From Candidatus Aegiribacteria sp. (GTDB lineage: Bacteria; Fermentibacterota; Fermentibacteria; Fermentibacterales; JCC-6), in contig DAOWFD010000045.1 of assembly GCA_030638185.1 (NCBI GenBank), forward strand, positions 1 to 5,894: a stretch of DNA of 5,894 nt, written 5' to 3'. Position 1 is the first letter of the stretch. Every line of letters begins with the position of its first letter. Position numbers and translations under genes: made by a program. The notes beneath the pieces were generated by a model. It saw only the letters and a program-made list of their open reading frames with translations. It ran no database searches and was not told the origin of the DNA. Below are positions 5,846 to 5,894 of the stretch, in pieces.

Positions 5846-5850
5846 CCCTT
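5846..5850 (-). promoter_or_regulatory. Weak ribosome binding site of atpH
   Basis: AAGGG on the minus strand, ten bases before the ATG at 5835. It is weaker and further away than the other sites in the operon. The remaining 44 bases to the window edge show no convincing promoter boxes or hairpin, so the operon's promoter, or another upstream gene, probably lies outside the window. Confidence 0.45.
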
Positions 5851-5894
5851 CGAATGAATCACAGATACAGCACAGAACTTCAGCGGGAGGCTTA

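Noticed and set aside
5836..5894. Promoter for the operon
   Set aside because: The 59 bases before subunit H contain no convincing pair of -35 and -10 boxes at proper spacing. Scattered TA-rich bits such as TATCTG are too weak to call.
1..5894. Terminators, CRISPR, transposons, tRNA or rRNA
   Set aside because: I saw no GC-rich hairpin followed by a T-run, no regularly spaced repeats, no inverted repeats with a transposase, and no RNA gene. Almost every base is accounted for by the ATPase operon.

Overview
The window is a single minus-strand operon encoding most of a V/A-type (archaeal-type, rotary) ATPase. Read in the direction of transcription (high to low coordinates) the order is H - I - K - E - C - F - A. 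The last gene runs off the left edge of the window, and B and D would be expected beyond it. This is the classical order of archaeal and bacterial V/A-ATPase operons (aha/ntp/atp HIKECFABD). Genes are tightly packed: gaps are 3 to 37 bases and most ribosome binding sites lie inside the end of the preceding gene. Nothing on the plus strand looks like a real gene.

Organism: the consistent Shine-Dalgarno sites, two GTG starts, a middling base composition and a subunit A sequence of bacterial V-type character suggest a bacterium, probably anaerobic, that uses a V-type instead of (or beside) an F-type ATPase. The sequence alone does not name a phylum, and an archaeal host is not strictly excluded. 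The rotor subunit K is a four-helix, double-hairpin type. It carries every residue known to bind Na+ in Enterococcus hirae NtpK, at exactly matching spacing, so the enzyme is predicted to be coupled to sodium.

Layout by position: 5836-5894 short leader with no convincing promoter; 5521-5835 subunit H (peripheral stalk coiled coil); 3488-5515 subunit I (stator membrane subunit with the essential arginine); 3001-3450 subunit K (ion-binding rotor ring); 2410-2997 subunit E (peripheral stalk partner of H); 1432-2406 subunit C (socket between central stalk and K ring), interrupted by an in-frame UAG; 1093-1422 subunit F (central stalk); 1-1061 subunit A (catalytic), 3' part missing.

How they work together: A (with B) hydrolyses or makes ATP; D and F form the central shaft; C couples the shaft to the K ring; I forms the ion half-channels against K; E and H hold the A3B3 head to I.

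The most unusual point is subunit C. Its reading frame is intact from 2406 to 1432 except for one amber codon at 1788-1786. Five codons further on there is an ATG with a good ribosome binding site that overlaps the amber codon. The gene may be naturally split into two polypeptides (about 206 and 113 residues), read through, freshly mutated, or affected by a sequence error. The features and findings set out the evidence for each.
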